Source of the DNA: Myroides sp. N17-2
Lineage (GTDB): Bacteria > Bacteroidota > Bacteroidia > Flavobacteriales > Flavobacteriaceae
NCBI RefSeq assembly: GCF_002286775.1
Contig: NZ_NSGJ01000041.1
Span: forward strand, 1 to 47,642
Direction: 5' to 3'
DNA length: 47,642 nt
Below, in pieces: positions 9,742-18,061 of this stretch. The translations under genes and the position numbers were made by a program. The first letter of the stretch is position 1, and every line of letters starts with the position of its first letter. The notes under the pieces are model-generated. The model was not told the DNA's origin. It saw only the letters and a program-made list of their open reading frames with translations, and ran no database searches.

Positions 9742-9929
9742 ATATCGTTTTTTTGCTGCTTACACCCGGAATCAGTGTTAGCCAAATACTACAAAGGGAT
9801 TCTACTTCATAGTTCTTTCATTAGTTCTAAAACCATACTATAGTATGCTTAATCACTAATTCAGAACTATCTTGTATAATTACTTTTCGTTTATATGCCT
9901 ATCACTGATTCTGGGTTAAAAAACGATAT
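9742..9929. repeat. 188-bp imperfect palindrome (MITE-like or structured leader)
   Basis: Outer arms ATATCGTTTTTT (9742-9753) and its exact complement (9918-9929); next pair CCCGGAATCAGTG (9765-9777) with CACTGATTCTGGG (9903-9915), one mismatch; inner pair ATAGTTCT (9809-9816) with AGAACTAT (9863-9870); centre CATACTATAGTATG (9834-9847), a perfect palindrome. The left arm has about 11 extra bases. No ORF is present. The size, nested symmetry and TA next to each tip fit a miniature inverted-repeat element; it could also work as a folded 5' leader of susC copy 2. Confidence 0.6.
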
Positions 9930-9930
9930 A

Positions 9931-9962
9931 AAAAAAGGAGGCTCTACCAAAGCCTCCTTTTT
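9931..9962 (-). terminator. Terminator of the 41-codon peptide gene
   Basis: AAAAAGGAGGCT and AGCCTCCTTTTT form a near-perfect 12-bp stem with A and T tracts on both sides. It lies 20 bases after the stop codon of the small minus-strand ORF. Confidence 0.85.
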
Positions 9963-9982
9963 CCATTTTTAAAAACAAAAAA

Positions 9983-10108
9983 TTAATAAAGCTTTCCCTC
10001 ACCTATAGACATACACATCTTCTCCATACACATAGAGAAAGATTCAGCAAGAACACATACGTCGCTTTGATTAGAAAAAAGGTTTACTATTTTTTGTTTA
10101 ATCTTCAT
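9983..10108 (-). CDS. Small Cys-containing peptide, 41 residues
   Basis: ATG at 10106-10108 opens a 41-codon frame ending TAA at 9983-9985. The peptide begins MKIKQKIVNLFSNQSDVCVL, has a basic start, three cysteines (18, 27, 32; spacing C-x8-C-x4-C), five Met after residue 25 and ends GEGKLY. It is not a recognisable signal peptide, toxin or RiPP precursor. What makes it likely to be a gene is its setting: a TAnnTTTG box 30 bases upstream of the ATG and a strong terminator 20 bases after the stop, both on the same strand. It is divergent from the Lrp regulator. No modifying enzyme or transporter is adjacent. Function unknown; a small metal- or thiol-reactive peptide or a regulatory peptide are open possibilities. 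Confidence 0.5.
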   Translation of the reverse strand: MKIKQKIVNLFSNQSDVCVLAESFSMCMEKMCMSIGEGKLY

Positions 10109-10137
10109 TACTTATTTTTTTATCTGATATAACACTG

Positions 10138-10145
10138 CAAATATA
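10138..10145 (-). promoter_or_regulatory. -7 box of the 41-codon peptide gene
   Basis: TATATTTG on the minus strand fits the Bacteroidota consensus TAnnTTTG and predicts a leader of roughly 20-25 bases. No clear TTG is seen at -33. Confidence 0.5.
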
Positions 10146-10227
10146 GATACATAAAAAAATTAACTAGCATACACCTTTAATTAAGGAAAAAATATCTACT
10201 ATATCTATTAACTATAGAAAAAACGCA

Positions 10228-10235
10228 TACTTTTG
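10228..10235 (+). promoter_or_regulatory. -7 box of the Lrp/AsnC gene
   Basis: TACTTTTG, 35 bases before the ATG, fits TAnnTTTG. It faces away from the divergent peptide promoter about 85 bases away, so one regulator could act on both. Confidence 0.55.
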
Positions 10236-10270
10236 CCTATTCAATATTCTCTTAAACAGAAAAATTAACT

Positions 10271-10732
10271 ATGCAACATATAGATGAAATAGATAGAAGA
10301 CTACTAATCGAACTTCAATTAGACGGTAAACAGTCAACAAAACAGCTAGCAGAGAAGGTAAACCTCTCTCTAACTCCCGTACACGAAAGGATCAAGAAGT
10401 TAGAATCTACAGGAGTAATACAGGGATATTCTGCTCAACTTAATCCAGATTTACTTGGGAAAAAGCTTATCGTCTACTGCCAAGTAATCTTAATTAGACA
10501 CCAAGAGAGCTTATTTGAACAATTCGAAGAATATGTAAAAAGCTTAGATGAAGTACTAGAAGCATCATATATCGCTGGGGATTTTGACTTCTTATTAAAG
10601 CTATTAGTAAACGATGTACAAGACTATCAACAATTCGTCGTACACAAGATATCTAAACTAGAAATCATCTCTAATATCAAGAGTTCTTTCGTTATTCAAA
10701 CTATTAAGAAAACTTGTAACGTACCGCTATAA
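10271..10732 (+). CDS. Lrp/AsnC-family transcriptional regulator
   Basis: DNA-binding regulator, probably of amino-acid metabolism. 153 residues, the normal size: N-terminal winged helix-turn-helix (about 4-60, LDGKQSTKQLAEKVNLS followed by TPVHERIKKLE), then a ligand-binding RAM domain (about 65-145) that mediates octamer assembly. It is a single-gene unit with its own -7 box and a strong terminator, divergent from the 41-residue peptide gene. Autoregulation is usual in the family. The effector amino acid and targets cannot be told from sequence. Confidence 0.93.
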   Translation: MQHIDEIDRRLLIELQLDGKQSTKQLAEKVNLSLTPVHERIKKLESTGVIQGYSAQLNPDLLGKKLIVYCQVILIRHQESLFEQFEEYVKSLDEVLEASYIAGDFDFLLKLLVNDVQDYQQFVVHKISKLEIISNIKSSFVIQTIKKTCNVPL

Positions 10733-10736
10733 ACTA

Positions 10737-10778
10737 AAATACCCCTATCGAAGTATATAACTTCAATAGGGGTATTTT
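10737..10778. terminator. Bidirectional terminator between lrp-like gene and the dNK operon
   Basis: AAAATACCCCTAT pairs with its partner ATAGGGGTATTTT, extended by GAAGT/ACTTC around a short loop; A and T tracts flank both sides. It serves the Lrp gene (+) and, being 27 bases after its stop, the deoxynucleoside kinase (-). Confidence 0.9.
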
Positions 10779-10804
10779 ATATTTATTCACAAAAGAATAT
10801 ACTA

Positions 10805-11419
10805 CTAAAAAAGACCGTTTATCTCTGCGTCAATTTTATTAATCACACTTCCTAAATCTTCTGGGTTATCAACAAAATCAAGATTATCAACATCAACAAT
10901 AAGTAATTTACCCTTATCATATCCTTTAATCCAATCTTCATAACGTTCGTTCAACTTATTAAGATACTCTATAGAGATAGAGTTTTCATAATCTCTTCCT
11001 CTCTTTTGGATTTGACCTACTAAGTTAGGCACAGAGCTTCTTAAGTAGATTAATAAATCTGGAGCTCCTACTAACTCTTGCATTAATTCAAATAACGAAG
11101 AATAGTTCTGAAAGTCACGGTTAGACATTAAGCCCATTGCGTGTAAGTTTGGCGCGAAGATATGAGCATCTTCATAGATCGTACGATCCTGGATAATCGT
11201 CTTCCCACTCTGTCTAATCTGTAAAACCTGACGAAAACGGCTATTTAAGAAGTACACCTGTAAGTTAAATGACCATCTGTCCATCTGATGATAGAAATCA
11301 TCCAAATATGGATTATCTACTACATCTTCATAATGAGGTTCCCAACCATAGTGTTTGGCCAATAAATTCGTAAGTGTAGTTTTACCTGCACCTATATTTC
11401 CAGCAATAGCTATATGCAT
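10805..11419 (-). CDS. Deoxynucleoside kinase (deoxyadenosine/deoxyguanosine kinase type)
   Basis: Phosphorylates deoxynucleosides to monophosphates for nucleotide salvage in the cytoplasm. 204 residues, the family size. The P-loop GNIGAGKTT is at residues 7-15; ED at 31-32 and the DRTIYED motif (78-84) carry the DRS/DRT catalytic element; an Arg-rich lid (QKRGRDYE) follows near 140. Its ATG overlaps the stop of the upstream hypothetical gene by one base (TAATG), so it is translationally coupled and is the last gene of the thyA-folA run, consistent with dNTP supply. Which base is preferred cannot be read from sequence. Confidence 0.9.
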   Translation of the reverse strand: MHIAIAGNIGAGKTTLTNLLAKHYGWEPHYEDVVDNPYLDDFYHQMDRWSFNLQVYFLNSRFRQVLQIRQSGKTIIQDRTIYEDAHIFAPNLHAMGLMSNRDFQNYSSLFELMQELVGAPDLLIYLRSSVPNLVGQIQKRGRDYENSISIEYLNKLNERYEDWIKGYDKGKLLIVDVDNLDFVDNPEDLGSVINKIDAEINGLF

Positions 11420-12285
11420 TACGGTAGTTTTATAAAGTAATTATTTAATTTCTGTCCGTCAAAAATACTCAATTTTTGATTGCCAAAAAAGAAGCCTGAA
11501 ATGCTTTTTTCTTTCGTATCTATAACAGAAGTCTTATTCGCTTTTAAATCAACTAAGTATAACTTATTTTCAAAAGAATAAAGTAATCTATCTAAATCTA
11601 ATACTTGTATTAAATCATACGTAAACGCCATTTTATACTTTAAAACTTCTTTACCTGATAAATCATTTATATGCAATACATTCTCACTATCTATTAAAAA
11701 GAACAAATGAGGTAATGAAATATATTGCTTAGGAGTCACCCCCTCAGGAAAGTTAAACACACGATGTAATTCATACGTAATACTGTTGTATAAATGAACA
11801 GACCTAGTTCTCTCGTTCACTAACCAGTAATTTCGTTTAGTACTCACACCTGCATAACTAGCCTCCATAGAAGGAAACTTCACTCCAAGCTCTATGACAC
11901 TTCGCTTAGCTAATTCTTTATTAACGATAACAATAGACTTCTTCTCCTTATAGAATAACATTAGTTCTAATGGATTAGTAATATCAATCGAAGTTAAAGA
12001 ATCTAACTCCTTACTCTTATACTGCACTCCACTATATTTCGTATTCTTTTTAAACAGATCACCTTCTTTTATATAAGTACTATCAAAGATATCCTTCCCT
12101 AAGAATTGTTGGTCTTTACCCATACTCTCGTGATTCTGAAACTTCAATCTCAAAGTATCCATAACTACAACAGGTTCTTCCTTCGTTACAGATTCTTTGT
12201 TTTGAGGCTTCGCTTTAGGAGTCACTTGAGCATACCCCATAGCTCCTATCACAACAACGATTAAACAAGAAAATATCTTTTTCAT
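11419..12285 (-). CDS. Secreted hypothetical protein
   Basis: 288 residues with an N-terminal signal peptide (MKKIFSCLIVVVIGAMGYAQ, cleavage probably after A19). The mature part begins with a Lys/Pro/Glu-rich stretch, then repeated beta-rich segments such as NYWLVNERTRSVHLYN and LFFLIDSENVLHINDL that resemble blades of a partial beta-propeller. There is no lipobox and no catalytic motif I recognise. It lies 11 bases after folA and overlaps the kinase start, so it is part of the nucleotide operon, although a periplasmic or exported location does not suggest a role in that metabolism. Function unknown. Confidence 0.75.
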   Translation of the reverse strand: MKKIFSCLIVVVIGAMGYAQVTPKAKPQNKESVTKEEPVVVMDTLRLKFQNHESMGKDQQFLGKDIFDSTYIKEGDLFKKNTKYSGVQYKSKELDSLTSIDITNPLELMLFYKEKKSIVIVNKELAKRSVIELGVKFPSMEASYAGVSTKRNYWLVNERTRSVHLYNSITYELHRVFNFPEGVTPKQYISLPHLFFLIDSENVLHINDLSGKEVLKYKMAFTYDLIQVLDLDRLLYSFENKLYLVDLKANKTSVIDTKEKSISGFFFGNQKLSIFDGQKLNNYFIKLP

Positions 12286-12296
12286 AACTTACTTTT

Positions 12297-12782
12297 TTAG
12301 CTTTTGATGTACGTCAAGAAAGTAAACGGATACTGATGTTTGCCATCTTTATCGTGAAACTCTTCCTTAACTACTTTCCATTGATTCTCATCGATAACAG
12401 GGAAGAATGTATCAGCCTCTAGCTCTGTGTGAACACGAGTCAACTCTATTTTATCAGCGAAAGGCATAGCAAGATTATAAATCTCACCTCCACCAATAAT
12501 AAAGCTCTCATCCTGCTCAGTCACTAGGTCTAATGCCTTCTCTAGACTATTAACAACGATACACGATGCAGGAACATCATAATCTTCCTGACGTGTGATA
12601 ATAATATGTGTGCGATTAGGTAATGGCTTAGGAAATGACTCGAAAGTCTTACGTCCCATAATAATGAAGTGATGTGATGTCAGATCTTTAAAATGTTTAA
12701 AGTCATCTGGCAAATGCCATAGCAAATCATTGTCCTTACCTAATGCGTTATTTTCTGCTGCTGCAGCTATTAGTGTCAGCAT
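12297..12782 (-). CDS. folA: Dihydrofolate reductase
   Basis: Reduces dihydrofolate to tetrahydrofolate with NADPH, regenerating the cofactor that thymidylate synthase oxidises. 161 residues. Conserved sites are in place: IAAAAENNALGKDNDLLWHLP at the N-terminus with the catalytic acid at D27 (WHLPDD), the NADPH-binding MGRKTFES (42-49), and GGGEIY near 97-102. The ATG is four bases downstream of the 2TM gene stop, and thyA lies one gene further upstream, the usual folate-cycle pairing. No resistance-type oddity is evident. Confidence 0.96.
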   Translation of the reverse strand: MLTLIAAAAENNALGKDNDLLWHLPDDFKHFKDLTSHHFIIMGRKTFESFPKPLPNRTHIIITRQEDYDVPASCIVVNSLEKALDLVTEQDESFIIGGGEIYNLAMPFADKIELTRVHTELEADTFFPVIDENQWKVVKEEFHDKDGKHQYPFTFLTYIKS

Positions 12783-12786
12783 ATCT

Positions 12787-13203
12787 CTATTTTTCTAATT
12801 CAGTTCCTGGAGTTGACACCACAGGAGGGGTTGTTTGTTCTAAATCTCTTTTAGTATCTACTAAAGGGAAGTCTTTCTCTACTTTAGTTCTCAATTCTTT
12901 AATGCGTTTCTCTTGCATTTCAACTAATCGTTTTACCTGTTTCTCTTCCCATCGTTTACCCATAAATCGATTAACGATTAAAACATTTACAGCATGCAAG
13001 AACAAGAATAATGCCCACGCTCCTACTGCATATGGCCACCACTGCATATAACCCGGAGCAGTATTATCCTGTACTAAACCATTAAAACAAAATAATAAGA
13101 TACTCCCAAGAACAAAAACAACTAAGTGAAAGAATAACATCTTTCTTTGTTTTATCCTATTGCGAGCATAGTCATACATTTCATAAGAATCATCTCTTCT
13201 CAT
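12787..13203 (-). CDS. 2TM domain-containing small membrane protein
   Basis: 138 residues. The segment YDYARNRIKQRKMLFFHLVV followed by a hydrophobic helix (about 24-41) and a second helix (about 58-77, WWPYAVGAWALFLFLHAVNV) matches the flavobacterial 2TM domain; the C-terminal third is a charged coiled coil (KRLVEMQEKRIKELRTK). It probably sits in the inner membrane with the coil in the cytoplasm. It lies between thyA (29-base gap) and folA (4-base gap), so it is co-expressed with them, but no function is known for the family. Confidence 0.8.
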   Translation of the reverse strand: MRRDDSYEMYDYARNRIKQRKMLFFHLVVFVLGSILLFCFNGLVQDNTAPGYMQWWPYAVGAWALFLFLHAVNVLIVNRFMGKRWEEKQVKRLVEMQEKRIKELRTKVEKDFPLVDTKRDLEQTTPPVVSTPGTELEK

Positions 13204-13232
13204 ATATCGTATCTATTAGTTAAGGCTATTCA

Positions 13233-14057
13233 TTATACTGACACTTGACCTTTTATCGCTGGATGCGGATCATAGTTCTCTAGTACAAAATCCTCGTATT
13301 TAAAACTAAAAATATCTTTTACCTCTTTATTCAACACCATTTTAGGCAATGCCTTTGGTTCTCTACTTAACTGTAAGTTAACCTGCTCTATATGGTTATT
13401 ATAAATATGTACATCTCCGAAAGTATGAATAAAATCTCCTACTTCTAGATCACATACTTGAGCCACCATCATCGTTAATAAAGCATAAGATGCGATATTA
13501 AAAGGTACTCCTAAAAATACATCAGCACTGCGCTGATATAGTTGACAAGATAACTTGCCATCTGCTACATAAAACTGAAAGAACGAGTGACATGGAGGCA
13601 ATGCTGCTTTTCCATTCGCTACATTCTCACTAAATGAGACAGTAGTATCTGGTAGTACACTAGGGTTCCATGCAGACACCATAATACGTCTACTGTTCGG
13701 ATTAGTCTTTAGTGTATCTATTACTTCTTTTATTTGATCAATACCTTCTCCATTCCAGTTTCTCCATTGGTATCCATATACAGGTCCTAAGTCACCATTC
13801 TCATCAGCCCATTCATCCCATATACGTACGCCGTTCTCACTTAAATACTTCGTATTAGTATCTCCATTTAAAAACCACAATAACTCATAGATTATAGATT
13901 TAAGATGCACTTTTTTAGTTGTTACTAAAGGAAAACCTTCTGATAAATCGAAACGCATCTGATGCCCAAATATGCTCTTAGTCCCTGTACCTGTGCGATC
14001 TCCTTTTTGAGTTCCTCTATCTAATACCTCTTGTACTAAATCTAAATATTGTTTCAT
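13233..14057 (-). CDS. thyA: Thymidylate synthase
   Basis: Methylates dUMP to dTMP using methylenetetrahydrofolate. 274 residues against 264 in the E. coli enzyme. DRTGTGT (20-26), the dUMP-binding RR at 133-134, the catalytic Cys156 in [13 protein letters not shown], the [19 protein letters not shown] block and the C-terminal VSV are present. The extra ten residues lie just before the catalytic loop (around [10 protein letters not shown], 141-150). It is the second gene of the nuclease-thyA-2TM-folA-hypothetical-dNK run. Confidence 0.97.
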   Translation of the reverse strand: MKQYLDLVQEVLDRGTQKGDRTGTGTKSIFGHQMRFDLSEGFPLVTTKKVHLKSIIYELLWFLNGDTNTKYLSENGVRIWDEWADENGDLGPVYGYQWRNWNGEGIDQIKEVIDTLKTNPNSRRIMVSAWNPSVLPDTTVSFSENVANGKAALPPCHSFFQFYVADGKLSCQLYQRSADVFLGVPFNIASYALLTMMVAQVCDLEVGDFIHTFGDVHIYNNHIEQVNLQLSREPKALPKMVLNKEVKDIFSFKYEDFVLENYDPHPAIKGQVSV

Positions 14058-14079
14058 TGTTGTGTTGTATATATAGCTG

Positions 14080-14712
14080 TTATCGTTTATTTAACTCATC
14101 TCTTAATAGAGCTGCCTTCTCGTAATCTTCATTTAATAAAGCTTCATTAAGTAATCTCTCTAATTCTGATTTAGAATGATCAGAGAAATCATTAGCCTTA
14201 GCTTCTTCTTCTAAAAATTGCTCTACTTTAGACGCAATATCTGCTCCAGAATAGTCTTGCTGATCCACTTGCTCTTCATCGTGCTCTTCTTCTACCTCAG
14301 CATTAAGTATAATTCCTGCTTTATCTAAGATATCTTTATATGTATAGATAGGTGCATAAAAACGTATTGCTAACGCAATCGCATCAGATGTACGTGCATC
14401 TATAACTTCTTCTACTCCATCTCTCACACAGACTAAACTAGAATAAAATATTCCATCTAATAATCTGTTAATAATAACCTCTTTGACTATAATACTATAT
14501 CTATCTGCAAGAGATTTAAACAAGTCGTGTGTCAAAGGTCTAGGTGGTTTAATATCATCCTCTATCGCTATCGCTATAGACTGAGCTTCAAATGCTCCTA
14601 TCACGATTGGCAACTTTCTACCTCCCACTTCCTCTTCTAATATCAAGGCATACGCACCATTCTGTGTATGACTATAAGATATCCCGCTTACCGTTAATTT
14701 TATTAAACTCAT
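14080..14712 (-). CDS. Bifunctional nuclease family protein (DUF151) with UVR motif
   Basis: 210 residues. Residues 1-135 form the DUF151/BFN domain ([34 protein letters not shown]), described in other organisms as a nuclease acting on DNA and RNA. An acidic linker ([13 protein letters not shown]) leads to a C-terminal UvrB/UvrC-type motif (about 184-210, [20 protein letters not shown]), which mediates protein contacts. This two-part arrangement is typical of Bacteroidota. First gene of the six-gene run, 22 bases before thyA. In vivo role not known. Confidence 0.88.
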   Translation of the reverse strand: MSLIKLTVSGISYSHTQNGAYALILEEEVGGRKLPIVIGAFEAQSIAIAIEDDIKPPRPLTHDLFKSLADRYSIIVKEVIINRLLDGIFYSSLVCVRDGVEEVIDARTSDAIALAIRFYAPIYTYKDILDKAGIILNAEVEEEHDEEQVDQQDYSGADIASKVEQFLEEEAKANDFSDHSKSELERLLNEALLNEDYEKAALLRDELNKR

Positions 14713-14726
14713 AATTATTTCTTATA

Positions 14727-14776
14727 CAAAAAAAGCAACTAAAACAAAGATATAAATATTCTTTGTCTTAGTTGCC
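14727..14776 (-). terminator. Terminator of etfB-etfA, overlapping a possible promoter
   Basis: GCAACTAA and TTAGTTGC plus ACAAAGA/TCTTTGT form a long stem (14734-14775) followed on the minus strand by seven T. Within it, CAAAGATA (14745-14752) reads TATCTTTG on the minus strand and fits the -7 box, so the nuclease-thyA operon may start from inside the etf terminator. Confidence 0.85.
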
Positions 14777-14804
14777 TTATATATTTAAAAGCTTTTAAAA
14801 ACGC

Positions 14805-15773
14805 TTAAGCATTCTTCGCTTTAAACTCTTTTAACTTCTCTACTAACTGAGGAACTACTTGGAAAGCATCCCCTACGATACCATAGTCAGCCACTTTAAA
14901 GAATGGTGCCTCAGCATCTGTATTAATAACCACTTTTACTTTAGATGAGTTAATCCCAGCGATATGTTGGATAGCTCCAGAGATACCTACAGCGATGTAT
15001 AAGTTTGCAGCTACTGGTTTACCCGTTTGTCCAACGTGCTCTTCGTGAGATCTCCATCCTAAATCAGATACAGGTTTAGAACAAGCTAATGCTGCACCTA
15101 ACACTTCTGCTAAGTCTTCAAGCATTCCCCAGTTCTCTGGTCCTTTTAATCCACGTCCTCCTGATACTACGATATCCGCATCAGCAATAGTTACTTTACC
15201 TGAGATTTTCTCTACTCCTTCTACTTTAAGACTAAAATCTGCATCATTTAATGACGGAGCGAAATCTTCTGTTGCACCTGCCCCAGCTACTTCTACTAAT
15301 CCATAAGAGTTTTTCGCTAAAGCGATAACTTTCACATCAGTAGTTAATTCTGTATGAGAAAATGCTTTAGAAGAGAATGAATTTCTCTTAACTACGAAAG
15401 GAGAAGTACTTTCTGGAAGAGCCACTACGTTAGTAGCGAATCCTGCATTTAAGGCTACTGCTACATAAGGAGCTGCATAGCTACTATCTGTAGACGATGA
15501 TAAAACTATTACTTTAGACCCTTCTTTTTGAGCTGCTTGTTTGATAACATCAGCATATGCTTTAGCGTTAAAAGTAGCTAATTTATCATTCGTAACTTTT
15601 AATACTTTATCTACTCCGTATTTTGCTAATTCGCTAACATCTGAAGCATTTACAGTTACTGCAGTCACTGATGTACCTAATGACTCTGCTACTTTCTTAG
15701 CATAAGCAGCTAATTCTAAAGCTACTTTTTTTAATTTTCCTTCTGCTGATTCAGCATATATTAAAACTGACAT
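14805..15773 (-). CDS. etfA: Electron transfer flavoprotein alpha subunit
   Basis: FAD-carrying subunit of the ETF heterodimer, which takes electrons from acyl-CoA and other dehydrogenases and passes them to the quinone pool. 322 residues, normal length. N-terminal domain 1 to about 190; C-terminal FAD domain begins with [15 protein letters not shown], continues [33 protein letters not shown] and ends with the [19 protein letters not shown] block. 36 bases after etfB, as usual. No ETF dehydrogenase gene is in the window. Confidence 0.96.
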   Translation of the reverse strand: MSVLIYAESAEGKLKKVALELAAYAKKVAESLGTSVTAVTVNASDVSELAKYGVDKVLKVTNDKLATFNAKAYADVIKQAAQKEGSKVIVLSSSTDSSYAAPYVAVALNAGFATNVVALPESTSPFVVKRNSFSSKAFSHTELTTDVKVIALAKNSYGLVEVAGAGATEDFAPSLNDADFSLKVEGVEKISGKVTIADADIVVSGGRGLKGPENWGMLEDLAEVLGAALACSKPVSDLGWRSHEEHVGQTGKPVAANLYIAVGISGAIQHIAGINSSKVKVVINTDAEAPFFKVADYGIVGDAFQVVPQLVEKLKEFKAKNA

Positions 15774-15809
15774 AATTCTTCTTTTTTAAAGGTTTACAAA
15801 TAAATGAAA

Positions 15810-16556
15810 TTAGATAACTTTTGCCTCGTTGTGTAACAAGTTGATTAACTCATCTATGTTATCAGGAGAAATCATCTTACAAGCTGATTTAGCAGCTGGT
15901 TTTTCAAATTTCACATCTTTAGTAGTCACATCTGCTCCTACTGGCTCCACTACAGCTAACGCTTTAGTTCTAGCAGACATAATACCACGCATATTAGGAA
16001 TACGTAGATCTTTCTCATCTACGATACCTTTTTGTCCTCCGATTACCATTGGAAGTTTTCCAGAGATAGTCTCTTTACCTCCATCTATCTGACGAATAGC
16101 TTTTACAGATGTACCATCTACTTCAATTCCCTCACAAGAGTTAATAAAGTCATATCCTAAATATGCAGCTAGCATACCAGGTACCATTCCACCATTATAA
16201 TCTAAAGATTCTTTACCAGCCAAAACCAAGTCAAAACCTCCGTTCTTAACTACTTCAGCTAATTGTTTAGCCACATACATACCATCAGATGGATTAGCAT
16301 TCACACGGATTGCCTCATCAGCACCGATAGCTAATGCCTTACGCAATGTAGCCTCAGTATCAGCTCCACCCACGTTCACTACAGTTACTGTAGCTCCTTG
16401 TTTCTCTTTAAACCAAATTGCTCTAGTTAAAGAATATTCATCATTAGGATTGATTACGAACTGTACCCCGTTAGTATCAAACTCTGTATCTCCATTAGTG
16501 AAGTTGATTTTTGAAGTAGTATCAGGCACGTGACTGATGCAAACTAATATTTTCAT
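15810..16556 (-). CDS. etfB: Electron transfer flavoprotein beta subunit
   Basis: AMP-binding, non-FAD subunit of ETF. 248 residues. Typical start MKILVCISHVPDTTSKI, the AMP-binding area around GADEAIRVN and GKESLDYNGGMVPGMLAAYL, and the conserved QKGIVDEKDLRIPNMRGIM block. First gene of the etfB-etfA operon, whose end is marked by the terminator at 14727-14776. Likely to serve amino-acid and fatty-acid oxidation, which fits an organism that also carries an alanine/glycine symporter, but that link is inference. Confidence 0.96.
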   Translation of the reverse strand: MKILVCISHVPDTTSKINFTNGDTEFDTNGVQFVINPNDEYSLTRAIWFKEKQGATVTVVNVGGADTEATLRKALAIGADEAIRVNANPSDGMYVAKQLAEVVKNGGFDLVLAGKESLDYNGGMVPGMLAAYLGYDFINSCEGIEVDGTSVKAIRQIDGGKETISGKLPMVIGGQKGIVDEKDLRIPNMRGIMSARTKALAVVEPVGADVTTKDVKFEKPAAKSACKMISPDNIDELINLLHNEAKVI

Positions 16557-17364
16557 TTTTATATCGTTTTTTGTGTTTCACATTTACTTACCGAACGAAA
16601 ATAAGAATTTATTTTCGATAATTTACTATGCTTGCATATAAAATTATTACAGTTATTTAAAAGCATTCTAATTAATACATTCTCTATTATCCCTAAACTA
16701 ACTAGATAAAAAGCAGTAATTATATTGACATCCAAAGTTTTTATATTCATTTACCCATCTATTCGTTTACTTTCACCCTGTCTAATACAACACTAATTTC
16801 CCCAATAAACAACAAAATAATTAACAGTAATTTGTTCTATTCATCCATTTATCAATATTAGTGAACAAAATAATTACATCAAGACTGCTACAACACAGCC
16901 TCAAGACTGCTTTAATAAAATGCCTATCTAGTAGAGCAATCTTGTAGTAATGTTGAGGAAGATAGTACTAGCCCTTAATCCCAATTGACTTAAGAGCAAA
17001 TACTCTACCACTACATCAAAATAGCAAAACCATAAAACCACAACACCTGTAATTTAAAACTAGATATTCTCAATATTAAAACAAAAAAACATACCCACCT
17101 TGTTACTAAAACAGCTTATCAAGAAGCAAAAAAGCTGTTTAAAAGAGAATTAAAGAACAGCTTTACTAGCCTAAATAGGGTGTGAAAGGAGAAAAGTAGG
17201 TAAGAAAAAAATTGACAATCTAAGTTAGAAAGAGTAGCTAATATATTAGCAGAAGAATAACACCGTCCACTCAAGGTAGAGACCATTTAGCGTATCACTC
17301 AATTATAGATTAAAATAGTACTATATTTATACTTCAAAACTTCTCATTCACCAATAGTTATAAA
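16557..17364. other. Gene-poor 0.8-kb region before the immunity-like genes
   Basis: Very AT-rich, with no ORF carrying a start codon on either strand that I can support. Contents seen: a perfect 9-bp stem CGAAAATAA/TTATTTTCG (16596-16617) in the leader of etfB; a 13-bp direct repeat AACAAAATAATTA near 16810 and 16863; two copies of CAAGACTGCT near 16880 and 16902; and a plus-strand open frame without ATG (17036-17184) described separately. The pattern looks like decayed sequence. Confidence 0.45.
17036..17184 (+). pseudogene. Possible 3' remnant of a lost gene
   Basis: A frame open from the TAA at 17033 to the TGA at 17182-17184 encodes about 48 residues with no start codon. Its second half reads TAYQEAKKLFKRELKNSF, a plausible amphipathic helix followed by SLNRV and stop. 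Position just upstream of immunity-like genes makes a truncated toxin or deleted neighbour conceivable, but chance cannot be excluded. Confidence 0.2.
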
Positions 17365-17730
17365 ATGGAAAATGATAAATACAAGCAAGACTCATCAGAA
17401 ATACTCTTTGATAAACAAATAGACATAGATACAAGAATCCATAAGTTACTTGAGGTAGTGCATAGTTCTGATGATTGGAAATGGTTACAGGATATTTGTT
17501 TAAAACTTTCAAGTGATTCTGACCTTGATTTATCTAATTTAGCCATCACTTGTATAGGTCATATCGCTAGAATGTATAAAAAACTTGAATTGGAACTTAT
17601 TGTTCCTTTCCTACAAGACTTAAAAAACAACAATAGTAATCTAGCTGGAACCGCCGAAAATGCTTTAGATGACATCTATATTTCCATGTATAAAAACCAC
17701 AAAATTCAATTAAAACTACCTAAAATATAA
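17365..17730 (+). CDS. HEAT-repeat-like small protein (probable immunity protein)
   Basis: 121 residues, acidic and predicted all-helical, no signal peptide. The pattern VHSSDDWKWLQDICLKL followed by DLDLSNLAITCIGHIARMY and GTAENALDDIYISMY resembles the short HEAT-like proteins often found next to contact-dependent or polymorphic toxin genes. First of four closely spaced small genes on the same strand, 37 bases before the next. No toxin is adjacent, so the immunity role is inferred from family resemblance and company only. Confidence 0.65.
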   Translation: MENDKYKQDSSEILFDKQIDIDTRIHKLLEVVHSSDDWKWLQDICLKLSSDSDLDLSNLAITCIGHIARMYKKLELELIVPFLQDLKNNNSNLAGTAENALDDIYISMYKNHKIQLKLPKI

Positions 17731-17767
17731 AAAACAACCTATTTAATTTCAAAACCAAAAATACTTT

Positions 17768-18058
17768 ATGAATAAAAGCTGTTTGATTTTATGGGATAAG
17801 CTTTACTTTGAACAAAAGGACAGAACACCTCCTAATGCAGAACTTCTTTATACACAACTTTATTTAGGAGAGCTAGGCAGTTGGAGTATAGCTTTAAGAA
17901 TTGACACACATACTATTACAGATCCATTCGAGGTAATCGCTGATGAAGTTTACTTCCCTATAGGAGAAGCACCCCATAATGTTTTACAAGATGGATATAC
18001 TTTTGACTTTATGGAAGGTCGTGTTGTGATTGGGAAGTGCATTATAATAGATAAATAA
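17768..18058 (+). CDS. Small hypothetical protein in immunity-like cluster
   Basis: 96 residues, beta-rich, acidic, without signal peptide or membrane segment. It begins MNKSCLILWDKLYFEQKD and contains LYLGELGSWSIALRID and EVYFPIGEAPHNVL. I do not recognise the family. It ends three bases before the ATG of the next ORF, consistent with co-transcription. The size, acidity and position between a HEAT-like and a SUKH protein suggest an immunity protein against an unknown toxin, but this is inference. Confidence 0.55.
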   Translation: MNKSCLILWDKLYFEQKDRTPPNAELLYTQLYLGELGSWSIALRIDTHTITDPFEVIADEVYFPIGEAPHNVLQDGYTFDFMEGRVVIGKCIIIDK

Positions 18059-18061
18059 TTG

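Noticed and set aside
9699..9785. N-terminal extension of susC copy 2 from 9785
   Set aside because: The 29 residues precede a perfectly good signal peptide and reach into the palindromic element; copy 1 gives the same 1038-residue length only from the inner ATG.
16559..16750. 63-codon minus-strand ORF immediately upstream of etfB
   Set aside because: Low-complexity composition, no recognised domain and no -7 box; it occupies the etfB leader and is more likely non-coding.
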